This document shows, in pieces, positions 54,099 through 62,528 of a stretch of DNA of 64,000 nt (the first letter of the stretch is position 1; every line of letters starts with the position of its first letter). Made by a program: the position numbers and the translations under genes. The stretch spans positions 62,001 to 126,000 of the forward strand of contig NZ_JBFRBB010000005.1 of the NCBI RefSeq assembly GCF_040932035.1. The letters run 5' to 3'. The notes under the pieces were generated by a model, which saw nothing but the letters and a program-made list of their open reading frames with translations, was not told where the DNA came from and ran no database searches. The DNA comes from Hoeflea_A sp040932035. Lineage in GTDB: Bacteria > Pseudomonadota > Alphaproteobacteria > Rhizobiales > Rhizobiaceae.

Positions 54099-55471
54099 GG
54101 TTTCGAGATCGATCTGCGAACCGCAAAGAACGGTGTGCTGTCTATCCCCAGTAGCCGCCGCGCGCTGATCCAGAAACAGATGTTCCACAGGACGACGGAA
54201 ACTGCTGTTGCTGTGGCCGCGCCTTCGGCACCGTGGAGCGGAATGAGAATTGCGTTAAGAACTACATTCGCCGAGGCCGACGCGGCAAGTCCCTTAAGGT
54301 TCTCCCGCTCATGACCGGACATGGCAAGAAGGTTTCCGACCGGACCGAAAAAGGCACTTACACTTTGGCCGAGGCACAAGATGATAAGCGCGACGAAGGC
54401 CACGCTGTAATCCACCCCAAACACCAGCGACAGAAACGACTTTCCGCCGAGCGTAAAGAAGATCAAAACCGGCAATGTCGCTCCCATGGAAGCAACCGAC
54501 CCGATCGACACCAGCCTTTGCAGCCGGACAGTATCGGACAGGGCATGGAACCTGGCGATGTAAGGCTGAATGACAATATTGACCGCCGTCAATCCGAATA
54601 TGGCGATGCCCGCGGCAGACAGTGCCACACGATAAAGACCGACTTCGGCATCCGACCGCAGCAGGCCTAGCATGAGCAGATCGGTGTAGTGATTAATCAA
54701 TTGCAGACCGCCGATCATCGACAAAGGTATGATGGCGCGAAGCCACCGACTATTTTCGAAGCGCCTTGTCCGGTTCCCGCGGAACTCGTCCGGACACGCC
54801 CTTATCAGCAGCACTGATCCCAAAATAGCGACCAGCAGGGCTGCCAAACCGTGCAGTGCTAGTGCCTGAGTGGCGCCCACGATTCGGGAACCGGCGGCGG
54901 CTGCAATCACCACAAAGCCGGCGATCATCAAAGGACGCAGCACATTTTCCGGGAACTGTCCAAGGAAAACGCGGTGAAGTCCCCTAAGCGCCGCCGCGCG
55001 CGCTTCTCCGAGAGCAAGAAGCGGAATCAGCGGTAAACTCCAAAGAAGGGCGCGGTATCTGCCGGGCTCCATTGTTTCGCCAAAGATGCCGGCCCACGCC
55101 ACAATTAAACCGATAACAATGACCGAGCATGCCAGGATCGCTGCGGTTGACCAAACCCATACACCCCGTGCGAGTGGCCAGTCCTCCATTGCGAGAGCGG
55201 TCGATGTTTCGCGCACGATCAAAGTGGGAAGCCCCATCTGAACCGGCAGGGAAATGATAGAAACCACAGCCAGGATAAACGCGTAGATGCCGTATTCGGA
55301 AGGACCAAGCAACCGGGCCAGCGTAACGGTACATGCGAGCGAAGCCAGCACGGCCAGCACACGCACGAAAACGGACCAGCCGCCATCCCGTAACAGCCGG
55401 ACCCAGATGGAATCCGAACCGATCAGTCGGTGCAAGCGGACGGTTTTTGCGCTGCCTACGTCAAGGCTCAC
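54095..55471 (-). CDS. Wzx-type polysaccharide flippase
   Basis: 458-residue MOP-superfamily membrane protein with about twelve to fourteen hydrophobic segments. The N-terminal GGWSVFVRVLAVLASLACTVTLARLLGPSEYGIYAF is typical of RfbX/Wzx flippases, which move the undecaprenyl-linked repeat unit to the periplasmic face. It overlaps the dehydrogenase and sulfotransferase genes by 4 bp each. Confidence 0.88.
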   Translation of the reverse strand: MSLDVGSAKTVRLHRLIGSDSIWVRLLRDGGWSVFVRVLAVLASLACTVTLARLLGPSEYGIYAFILAVVSIISLPVQMGLPTLIVRETSTALAMEDWPLARGVWVWSTAAILACSVIVIGLIVAWAGIFGETMEPGRYRALLWSLPLIPLLALGEARAAALRGLHRVFLGQFPENVLRPLMIAGFVVIAAAAGSRIVGATQALALHGLAALLVAILGSVLLIRACPDEFRGNRTRRFENSRWLRAIIPLSMIGGLQLINHYTDLLMLGLLRSDAEVGLYRVALSAAGIAIFGLTAVNIVIQPYIARFHALSDTVRLQRLVSIGSVASMGATLPVLIFFTLGGKSFLSLVFGVDYSVAFVALIILCLGQSVSAFFGPVGNLLAMSGHERENLKGLAASASANVVLNAILIPLHGAEGAATATAVSVVLWNICFWISARRLLGIDSTPFFAVRRSISKP

Positions 55472-56754
55472 AGCCTCAGATCACTCTTGTCCGCAGCCAT
55501 CATATGCTTAAGATCATAAAGCACATGGCCCTCTCGCCCGAAACGGCGCGCGCAGGCCTTGCCTCCTTCGCCGAAAGCGGCGTGAGCCACCGTAAGGATC
55601 ACACCGTCATATACCCCCGCTTCCGGTTCTTCCACCAGGTCTATTCCGTACGCCTGCCGGGCTTCCAGCGCGTTGGCCCAGGGATCGTGTACATCGACCA
55701 CAACACCATAATCCCGCAATTCGCTAATGACGTCGACAACGCGGGTATTCCTCAGGTCGGGGCAGTTTTCCTTAAAGGTCAGTCCCATGATCAGTACCCG
55801 TGCGCCGTTGACATGAATGCGTCGCTTCATCATCGCCTTTACCATCTGGCTGGCCACATAAGCTCCCATGCCGTCATTGAGCCGCCGTCCCGCCAGGATG
55901 ATTTCCGGATGGTAGCCGATGGCCTCAGCCTTGTGGGTCAGGTAGTACGGATCGACGCCGATACAATGACCACCGACAAGACCCGGTCTGAAAGGCAGGA
56001 AGTTCCACTTCGTGCCTGCGGCTTTCAGAACGGCCTCCGTATCGATGTCCATCCTGTTGAAAATGATTGCCAGCTCGTTGATAAGCGCGATATTGAGATC
56101 GCGCTGTGTGTTTTCGATCACTTTGGCGGCCTCGGCGACGCGAATGCTTTCGGCAAGATACGTGCCGGCCTTGACGATGCTGGCATAGAGCGCGTCCACT
56201 TGAGCTGCAATCTCCGGTGTCGAGCCTGAAGTGACTTTCTGGATTGTCGTAAGCCGGTGTTGCTTGTCACCCGGATTCATGCGTTCAGGACTATAACCTG
56301 TGAAAAAGTCCTCGTTGAATGTAAGACCTGAGGTTCGCTCAAGAACCGGAACACATACCTCCTCCGTAGCTCCCGGATAGACGGTAGACTCGTAGATAAC
56401 GATGTCGCCCGGCTTCAACATCGGGCCCACGGTTTCCGATGCCTTGATCAACAACTGAAGATCCGGTCGTTTATGCGCATCGATCGGGGTGGGCACCGTA
56501 ATGATGTAGATACAGCAATCGGCAATGTCAGCTGATTGACTGGTAAATGTGAGATGATAAGCCTCAGCCAGTTCTTCTGGTGTAACCTCCCTGGTGCTGT
56601 CGCGCTGCCGCCGCAGCTCATCTATGCGTGCCTCGTTGATGTCAAAGCCAACAACGGGACGGATCTTGCCGAATTCGACCGCCAAGGGTAGCCCGACATA
56701 GCCGAGGCCGATCACCGCGATCTTCAACGTTGCTGGCTGCATAGCCGTTGCCAA
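55468..56754 (-). CDS. UDP-sugar 6-dehydrogenase (TviB/WbpO-like)
   Basis: 428-residue UDP-glucose/GDP-mannose dehydrogenase-family enzyme. NAD-binding IAVIGLGYVGLPLA at the N-terminus, the VPTPID loop, the AEAAKVIENTQRDLNIA helix and catalytic Cys264 in GGHCIGVDPYYL are present. It oxidises a UDP-hexose, likely UDP-GlcNAc or UDP-GalNAc by pattern, to the uronate with 2 NAD+. The adjacent epimerase is of the UDP-glucuronate 4-epimerase type, so UDP-glucose is an alternative substrate. Confidence 0.85.
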   Translation of the reverse strand: MATAMQPATLKIAVIGLGYVGLPLAVEFGKIRPVVGFDINEARIDELRRQRDSTREVTPEELAEAYHLTFTSQSADIADCCIYIITVPTPIDAHKRPDLQLLIKASETVGPMLKPGDIVIYESTVYPGATEEVCVPVLERTSGLTFNEDFFTGYSPERMNPGDKQHRLTTIQKVTSGSTPEIAAQVDALYASIVKAGTYLAESIRVAEAAKVIENTQRDLNIALINELAIIFNRMDIDTEAVLKAAGTKWNFLPFRPGLVGGHCIGVDPYYLTHKAEAIGYHPEIILAGRRLNDGMGAYVASQMVKAMMKRRIHVNGARVLIMGLTFKENCPDLRNTRVVDVISELRDYGVVVDVHDPWANALEARQAYGIDLVEEPEAGVYDGVILTVAHAAFGEGGKACARRFGREGHVLYDLKHMMAADKSDLRL

Positions 56755-56766
56755 GTCTGCGACCCT

Positions 56767-57780
56767 CTACATTCGGTGATATTCACGGAACCAGGCAACA
56801 AACCGGGAGACCCCCTCACGGTAGTCAGTTTGCGGACGATAGCCCGTCAAGCTTTGAAGCAACGTCGTATCGGCAAAAGTTGCCGGTACATCACCGGTTT
56901 GCATGGGCATGTAGTTACGCTTCGCCTCCATGCCGAGGCTGTCTTCGATTGCTTCGATAAAATCCAGCAGTCGCACCTTCGCTGAATTCCCGATATTCAC
57001 GATCCGGAATGGCGCGGCACTGGAAAGACTGTCGCCCTCGATGGCAACGCCGTCCCGGTGTTCGGGACTCAGCGGCGCAACATCGATCAGCAGTCGAATT
57101 CCGCGCGCAAGGTCATCAACGTAGGTAAAATCGCGATACATATCGCCGTGGTTGTAAACGTCGATGGGCTGTCCTGTGAGAATTGCCCTGACGAACTTGA
57201 AGAGCGCCAGGTCCGGTCGGCCCATTGGACCGTAGACGGTAAAAAAACGAAACATGGTGGTCGGCAAGTTCCACAGATGTGCATAGGCATGGGCCATGCT
57301 TTCATTGGCTTTTTTGGTCGCCGCATAGATTGTCAGCTGTGTGTCGGCCTTTTCGGTTTCGGTAAAGGGCATTGTCTCATTGGCGCCATAGACCGAAGAG
57401 GTAGATGCCATCAACAGATGCCGGACAGACATTCTGCGCGCAGCCTCCATGACATTGAAGGTGCCGATGACGTTGCTGTCGAGATAGGCCCGCGGGTTCT
57501 CGAGACTGTAGCGAACGCCCGCCTGCGCCGCGAGGTGAACAATTACATCCGGCTGAAACGTTTTCACCGTCTGCCAGACCAGATCATCGTCCTCCAGCAT
57601 ACCCTCGTTAGCGCTAAAGTCCTCGAATTGGAGCAGCAGATCGTGGCGCTTCCGCTTAAGGCTGACGTCGTAATAATCGGTCATTCCGTCATAGCCGTGC
57701 ACACGGTGCCCTTCATTCAGCAATAGTCTGGCCAAATGAAAACCGATGAAGCCGGCCGTACCGGTTATCAGGATACGCAT
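56767..57780 (-). CDS. UDP-uronate 4-epimerase (CapI/LpsL-like)
   Basis: 337-residue extended SDR enzyme. The start is ATG 57780 (MRILITGTAGFIGFHLARLLL, NAD-binding GxxGxxG); the open frame reaches 58008 but the extra part lies in the leader and is not family-like. The catalytic triad is STSSVYG and YAATKKANE, and DYYDVSLK is typical of UDP-glucuronate 4-epimerases. It is the first structural gene after the ops-like element and provides uronic acid precursor for the glycan. Confidence 0.88.
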   Translation of the reverse strand: MRILITGTAGFIGFHLARLLLNEGHRVHGYDGMTDYYDVSLKRKRHDLLLQFEDFSANEGMLEDDDLVWQTVKTFQPDVIVHLAAQAGVRYSLENPRAYLDSNVIGTFNVMEAARRMSVRHLLMASTSSVYGANETMPFTETEKADTQLTIYAATKKANESMAHAYAHLWNLPTTMFRFFTVYGPMGRPDLALFKFVRAILTGQPIDVYNHGDMYRDFTYVDDLARGIRLLIDVAPLSPEHRDGVAIEGDSLSSAAPFRIVNIGNSAKVRLLDFIEAIEDSLGMEAKRNYMPMQTGDVPATFADTTLLQSLTGYRPQTDYREGVSRFVAWFREYHRM

Positions 57781-58045
57781 CGTCAATTGGCGATCGGCCA
57801 ATCTTGCCGATAGGCCGTCCGGTGAATCCGGGTGTCCATGGTGACTTGTTTCCCTGCAGCGATTACCGCTTCCAAAGTGTGAAACCGTTGACCAACGCTG
57901 TGTTTGTTCGGCAGCAAATAGCAGCGACACGAAATACTCTGAAACCCGAGCACAACAGCTAAACCGCAAATAACGCTGCACATAACAAACACAAACCGGC
58001 GGCTGCACGCGTCTTGGAAAAGAAACATTGAGATTGGAGATCTAT
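57781..58045 (-). other. Untranslated leader between the ops-like element and the epimerase gene
   Basis: About 265 bp transcribed with the operon on the minus strand. An 81-codon open frame (58028-57783) with a hydrophobic start exists, but it has no recognisable relatives and no good ribosome binding site, so it is not called. A long leader after an ops element is normal for RfaH-type control. Confidence 0.4.
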
Positions 58046-58059
58046 CGCACGCTACCGCA
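58046..58059 (-). promoter_or_regulatory. ops-like antitermination element
   Basis: The minus strand reads TGCGGTAGCGTG at 58059-58048, which matches the enterobacterial ops sequence GGCGGTAGCGTG in 11 of 12 bases, including the GGTAG core recognised by RfaH. It lies downstream of the NusG/RfaH-like gene and upstream of the sugar genes, the position expected for recruitment of that factor. A hairpin ends at its 5' edge. Confidence 0.6.
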
Positions 58060-58086
58060 CCTGAGGTGACTGCTTTCCACCTCAGG
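58060..58086 (-). other. RNA hairpin overlapping the NusG-type stop codon, abutting the ops-like element
   Basis: CCTGAGGTG (58086-58078 on the minus strand) pairs perfectly with CACCTCAGG (58068-58060) around a 9-nt loop. The 5' arm includes the NusG-type stop codon (58082-58084), and the 3' arm ends one base before the ops-like sequence. There is no U tract, so it is not a standard terminator; it could act as a pause hairpin that holds polymerase at ops. Confidence 0.55.
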
Positions 58087-58621
58087 AATCGAACTGGCGC
58101 TGTTCGAATCGCTTTACGATATATTCGCGTTCTATAACCACTGGGATGCGACCATGCAACATCTGGAGCAGAACCCGGACGCGGTTTTTTCCGTCCAGCC
58201 TGTCGATGTTGCCTAATGTCTCTGCAAACGGACCGTTTGTTATCCTGATCGCATCGCCAGGCTTCAGATCCTGCGGTGGGCGCACGAAGCCCGATTCATC
58301 AACGAGGGAGCGGAGGTTTTCCACCATTCCGTGTGGTGTCGGCAGCGGCCGTTCGCCCTGCATGACCAGGGAGCGTACACCGAAAGTGCCATTGACCGAC
58401 CGCCATCGGTCGGTCTGCAGGTCTAGCGAAACGAACAGGTAACCGGGAAAGAACGATGCTATTCGTTTGACTGTTTTGCGGGCATGGCGAACAGTTTTCT
58501 GCTGCTTTGGAACGAACGCCTGAAAATTCTGATTTTCAAGTTGATCTGCTGCGAAACATTCTCGATTCGGATGGGTATTTACGGCATACCAACGCCGGCT
58601 ACAACACGTCTGGGCGCACAT
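58082..58621 (-). CDS. NusG paralogue, RfaH/LoaP-like antiterminator
   Basis: 179 residues. The NGN domain (about residues 10-105: RRWYAVNTHPNRECFAADQLENQNFQAFVPKQ ... FFPGYLFVSLDL) and a KOW domain (about 120-172: LKPGDAIRITNGPFAETLGNIDRL) are both present. It starts at ATG 58621 after GAGGT. Specialised NusG paralogues at the head of long polysaccharide operons suppress polarity by binding polymerase at ops-type sites. Here it is the first gene of a minus-strand series of about 20 genes and is followed directly by a hairpin and an ops-like sequence. Confidence 0.85.
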   Translation of the reverse strand: MCAQTCCSRRWYAVNTHPNRECFAADQLENQNFQAFVPKQQKTVRHARKTVKRIASFFPGYLFVSLDLQTDRWRSVNGTFGVRSLVMQGERPLPTPHGMVENLRSLVDESGFVRPPQDLKPGDAIRITNGPFAETLGNIDRLDGKNRVRVLLQMLHGRIPVVIEREYIVKRFEQRQFDS

Positions 58622-59634
58622 GTGATGACCTCAACAATTATCATGTCGCCCAAAAATTATCTGTAACTTATAGTAGTCTCTCGGCACAAAACGGTTGCCG
58701 AAAGGCGCTAGACGTCGACTCAATTTTCCCCAACGAATGAGAGCTTATACACACAGCGTTCGTTCGTTCAAGAAGCAGAAAATATGCACCAGGATTTTTG
58801 AGGACTCACATGCCTTTGATTTTACTATATAATTCAAAATGAATCCCATTGCCTTCCAGTATTCCTATGTGAATAGTCAAAGGTTTGAAAAATTTGTTGC
58901 GGAAAAAAAATCCATGCGACCCAGTAAGAGCATGCAACGGCAGCGTGAATTTTCAATAGATTTTTATTAGTGAAGTTTTCTTCATAATATAATCGATGCG
59001 TACATGAAAATTCGCACATCAATCGAATTTTTCGTAATAGAATTTACACCCGAAACAAGCTGAAAAAAGACCCAAAAAATTTTTGGAATCGACGCCAAGT
59101 TCGTGGAACTTCGGCCGGCACAGGCGGTCGAAGCGCTGTGCTTGCGCCGATGGCGACCCTCAAATGACAACGGAAACGGGTTCGCTGCAATAATTCCAAC
59201 ACAAGAATGCCGGCTGTCATCTCGTCACGCCTTCGCTGCGTTCCAGCCGAGCACAAAGATGGGATGAGTCTCACAAAAATTGGCGTTCTCACGCTACAAT
59301 CCAAGCGGGAAGACCAGTCGTCATGTCCGTTTTGGGGCTTTCCGTGCTCTATCGTCAGCGGGCTTTCATCAACCGAGCTAAGCCGATATGAAAGTGGAGA
59401 CGATCAATCGATCTCTCATCGCAACGGTCCACGTTCCGGCGATACCTTTATCCACCCGGTCTCGCATCAAACGGAATGACGGGTATGCTCACAACCACGG
59501 GAATGATGCCGGGGCACGTGATCGCCTCATCAATAGGGAGCTCAGATATCACACCGCAATGAATCGGTTCGTGTGCAAGATGAAAACAGTGCAGGATCAA
59601 TACGAAACGAGACAACCGCAACACATGAGCAATG
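58622..59634. other. 1.0-kb gene-free, partly AT-rich segment at the right island boundary
   Basis: No gene is called. Open frames of 60-98 codons on both strands show no recognisable family. The left half (58,740-59,090) is clearly more AT-rich than its surroundings, and the right half has the composition of decayed coding DNA. It must contain the promoter of the NusG-type gene near its left end. No transposase, integrase, inverted repeats or tRNA was recognised. Confidence 0.5.
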
Positions 59635-60252
59635 TCACCCGCCCGTGCGTTCCATGGCGCGTTTGAAGGCCGGTCGCGTAAGGTTGCGCTCCAGATAGGC
59701 ATTGAGGAGAGGATGGGGCTGCAACTCGCCCAGGCGGTTGGCAAGCTGCAGAATATAGGTCATGCCAAAATCCGGAGCCTGCAGCTGTTCGCCGAGCAGA
59801 AACGTCTTGTCGCCGAGAAAATCCTGAATATAGCCGAGCTGCAGCGCCACTTCTCCATTGGCAAAGGCCCCGATAAGCAGCGGATGCGGTTCCTGTTCAC
59901 CGCGCAGGAGCAGTTTCATCAGCAGCGGCGCGAAAGCCGAACCTTCCGTATAGTGGAGCCATTGCGTCCATTGCGCGCGGGCGGCGACGTCGCTGCGCGG
60001 CGGCGCCAGCAGGCCGTCCTTGTCGTATGTGTCGACAAGATATGTGGCAATCGCACCGGATTCGGCAAGTTTCAGGCCACCGTCTTCGATCACCGGCGAT
60101 TTGCCCAGCGGATGGGCTTCCTTTAGATCCGCCTGTGCGCGAAAATTGCGGTCCCGCTCATAAATCTTGAGCTCGTAATCAAGGCCGAGCTCCTCCAGCA
60201 GCCAGACCGTGAAAACCGATCGCCCGATGCGCAAATGGTGAACCAGAATCAT
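59635..60252 (-). CDS. Glutathione S-transferase
   Basis: 205 residues with an N-terminal thioredoxin-like domain (MILVHHLRIGRSVFTVWLLEELGLDYELK; HPLGKSPVIEDGGLKLAESGAIATYL, with the glutathione-binding PV and ES motifs) and an alpha-helical C-terminal domain. It catalyses glutathione conjugation or a related thiol transfer; the substrate is unknown. It overlaps the LysR gene by ATGA, so both are co-transcribed. Its last 44 codons are duplicated as a remnant at 35603-35734, on the other side of the polysaccharide island. Confidence 0.88.
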   Translation of the reverse strand: MILVHHLRIGRSVFTVWLLEELGLDYELKIYERDRNFRAQADLKEAHPLGKSPVIEDGGLKLAESGAIATYLVDTYDKDGLLAPPRSDVAARAQWTQWLHYTEGSAFAPLLMKLLLRGEQEPHPLLIGAFANGEVALQLGYIQDFLGDKTFLLGEQLQAPDFGMTYILQLANRLGELQPHPLLNAYLERNLTRPAFKRAMERTGG

Positions 60253-61127
60253 CTATCGCCTCTTTGATTGGTCGATTGGCGCTCATTTGTCAGAACTTCA
60301 CACAATGCCCGGACCTTGGGTGATGCGACACCTTTGGGCCAGATCATCATCGTGCGCAACCGGTCCCGCCCATGGGGCAGCGGCGTCACCCGCAGACGTT
60401 TGGCCTCGGGAAAGGTCGAGATAACGCTTTTTGGAACAAGCGCCGCGCCCATGCCGGTCAGCACGCAGCCCAGCATGGCGTGATATGACCGAAGCTCAAC
60501 CGTTCGTTCCGGCAATTCCTTGCGCAGGGCATACCACTCCTCAAGCCGACGTCGATGCGGACATCCATGCTCGAAAACCAGCATCGTGTCCGGAACATCC
60601 TCATCAATCGGCGGGTAATCTTCGGATGTGACGATCACAGGCTCTTCGTCGAATGCGACGATCCAGTCGAATTTGGATTCCGCGATCGGCTCGGCCACAA
60701 GCGCGGCGTCAATCTCGCCATTCAGCAGTGCCGTGGAAAGCTGTGTCGGATTGCCGGTGCGCATTTCAAGAACGACTTCCGGATATTTTCGCGAATAATG
60801 CGACAGCGGGCCGGGCAAACGCACGGCGGCCGTGCTTTCCATGGACCCCAAACGGAAAAGGCCGCGCGGCTTTTCGTCCTGCAGAGCAGCCTCGGCCTCC
60901 TCGGCAAGCGCCAGCAGACGCTCGGCATAATCCAACAGCATATGCCCGGACGGGGTGAGCACGAGTTTCTTCCCTTGCCGCAGAAAGAGTTGCGTGTCCA
61001 GACGGTCCTCGAGTTGGCGAATACGCGTTGTCACATTGGACTGCACGCGGTTCAGATGTTCAGCCGCACGTGTGATGCCGCCTTCGTGAACCACCGCAGC
61101 AAATATCCGCAGATCTGACAGGTCCAT
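60249..61127 (-). CDS. LysR-type regulator
   Basis: 292 residues. The N-terminal DNA-binding region reads MDLSDLRIFAAVVHEGGITRAAEHLNRVQSNVTTRIRQLEDRL and is followed by an effector domain (FRLGSMESTAAVRLPGPLSHYSRKYPEVVLEMRTG), CbbR/CysB-type fold. It is divergent from the DUF1330 gene and co-transcribed with gst, which it may control. The effector is unknown. Confidence 0.87.
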   Translation of the reverse strand: MDLSDLRIFAAVVHEGGITRAAEHLNRVQSNVTTRIRQLEDRLDTQLFLRQGKKLVLTPSGHMLLDYAERLLALAEEAEAALQDEKPRGLFRLGSMESTAAVRLPGPLSHYSRKYPEVVLEMRTGNPTQLSTALLNGEIDAALVAEPIAESKFDWIVAFDEEPVIVTSEDYPPIDEDVPDTMLVFEHGCPHRRRLEEWYALRKELPERTVELRSYHAMLGCVLTGMGAALVPKSVISTFPEAKRLRVTPLPHGRDRLRTMMIWPKGVASPKVRALCEVLTNERQSTNQRGDR

Positions 61128-61252
61128 CCATCTCTCCCGGAGAATGAAATCATCTTAATTATTCATTTTTTTGTTGAGACGAAAACCCCTATATCGCCAG
61201 GCACAGCAATACCCTCCCGATACCGGGCACCAATAGAATGAAAGGATTTGTC

Positions 61253-61543
61253 ATGCCAATGGGATATTGGGTCGTCCGCGTTTCCGTAAAAAACGCCGAA
61301 AACTATCCTGATTATCTTGCTGCTGCAGCGCCTGCATTTGAAAAGTTTAATGCACGGTTTCTGGTGCGCGGTGGACGTTATGTAGCGCCCGAGGGGCAAG
61401 CGCGCGACCGCAATGTCGTTGTACAGTTTCAGGATTATGACACAGCGCTCGCCTGTTATCATTCGCCTGAATACAAAGCTGCCCGGGAAATCCGCGTCGC
61501 CAATGCGGAAGCGGATTTTCTGATTATAGAGGGCAGTTCGTAA
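61253..61543 (+). CDS. DUF1330-family small protein
   Basis: 96 residues with the dimeric alpha/beta-barrel DUF1330 pattern (GYWVVRVSVKNAENYPDYLAAAAPAFEKFNARFLVRGG; VVQFQDYDTALACYHSPEYKAA). The ATG at 61253 is chosen over 61238 because AAAGGA lies 6 nt upstream. It is divergent from the LysR gene and a likely target of it. Function unknown. Confidence 0.85.
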   Translation: MPMGYWVVRVSVKNAENYPDYLAAAAPAFEKFNARFLVRGGRYVAPEGQARDRNVVVQFQDYDTALACYHSPEYKAAREIRVANAEADFLIIEGSS

Positions 61544-61603
61544 GTGAAATGCACTCGTGCCGCTCGGAAACAGGCGGCACGAGCGCAACAATATAACGAC
61601 TTT

Positions 61604-62407
61604 CTATCGTCCCGGCGTTGCGCAGTTTTCATAACCAGCCAATTTCAACTCGGCGTTCGAATGACGAACGTTCCTGAGTTTCGCCTTTTCAGGATTTTCG
61701 CCCCGGCCGGAAATCTCCAGCACCAGTTTGCGCCGGATGGAATGGGGAAATTCCTGCCAGCTGAGTGCAGTGACTAGAAACGCACCAAGTCCGCCTATCA
61801 CGCAGTCGCGGTAATACTGGTCCAGCATTCTCAGATCGAATCCGAAAAAACGCTCATTGGCATTCACCATGATCGGTAATCCATTGATGGTAATGCCGTC
61901 ATCGACCAGCCTGTCGCGCGCGTCCCTGACATGCATTCCGTGGTTGTTGGGCCCGTCTCCCGAGATATCCAGAATGAGTTTTCCCACCTTGCCGCGTTTG
62001 AGATTCAGCAGTTCCTGACCGAACAGCATGGCGCCGGAAATCGATGTCGTGTCGAGCCGCCTGACAGTGTTCTTGTTCAAAAGCTCGGCAAACGCATAGG
62101 CGGTTTCCTCGCTGTCGATCACAAACCACGGCACAACAATGGTCGGCTCAATGCCGCCAGACCATTCAAAATAGGTCACGGCAATCGATCCGCGGGGCCC
62201 TGATAAAATGGCTTCGATGACCTCACTGGACCGGAAAGCCTCGACATAGCCGCGCCTTTGCAGCAGCTTTTCTTCCTCATTGACCGAAATCGAAACATCC
62301 ACCGCCAGCGCCAGTGCAATATCCTGGCGGTCCTCGGTACCGGCCGCTTTGACGGAAAATGCAATAAGCAGGTACGCTGTCAGCAGCAATTTTATACCGG
62401 TGTGCAA
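61604..62407 (-). CDS. Exported DUF1194 protein with von Willebrand A-like fold
   Basis: About 267 residues from TTG 62407, preceded by TTGGAGG, giving a signal peptide HTGIKLLLTAYLLIAFSVKAAG. The open frame continues to GTG 62500 without signal-like sequence. The DUF1194 pattern ALALAVDVSISVNEEEKLLQRRGY has a MIDAS-like DVSxS, with GKLILDISGDGPNNHG further on. It is probably a periplasmic metal-dependent binding protein; partner unknown. Confidence 0.75.
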   Translation of the reverse strand: MHTGIKLLLTAYLLIAFSVKAAGTEDRQDIALALAVDVSISVNEEEKLLQRRGYVEAFRSSEVIEAILSGPRGSIAVTYFEWSGGIEPTIVVPWFVIDSEETAYAFAELLNKNTVRRLDTTSISGAMLFGQELLNLKRGKVGKLILDISGDGPNNHGMHVRDARDRLVDDGITINGLPIMVNANERFFGFDLRMLDQYYRDCVIGGLGAFLVTALSWQEFPHSIRRKLVLEISGRGENPEKAKLRNVRHSNAELKLAGYENCATPGR

Positions 62408-62528
62408 TTCACAACCTCCAACGCAAACACCGCGATTGCTTCCCGCGGTCCTCTCAACGACATGCACTGAAGAGCGATCGTAACGGATCACTCGGCACAC
62501 CTGCTGTCAGCAGTGTTGTTTCGCCTGA

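Noticed and set aside
57783..58028. 81-codon minus-strand frame in the leader after the ops-like element
   Set aside because: No good ribosome binding site or relatives; the hydrophobic start may be chance. A small leader peptide cannot be excluded.
35603..59766. Integrase- or transposon-mediated element with classic ends
   Set aside because: No integrase, transposase, terminal inverted repeats or tRNA target was recognised; only the gst 3' duplication supports integration, so no mobile_element feature is claimed.
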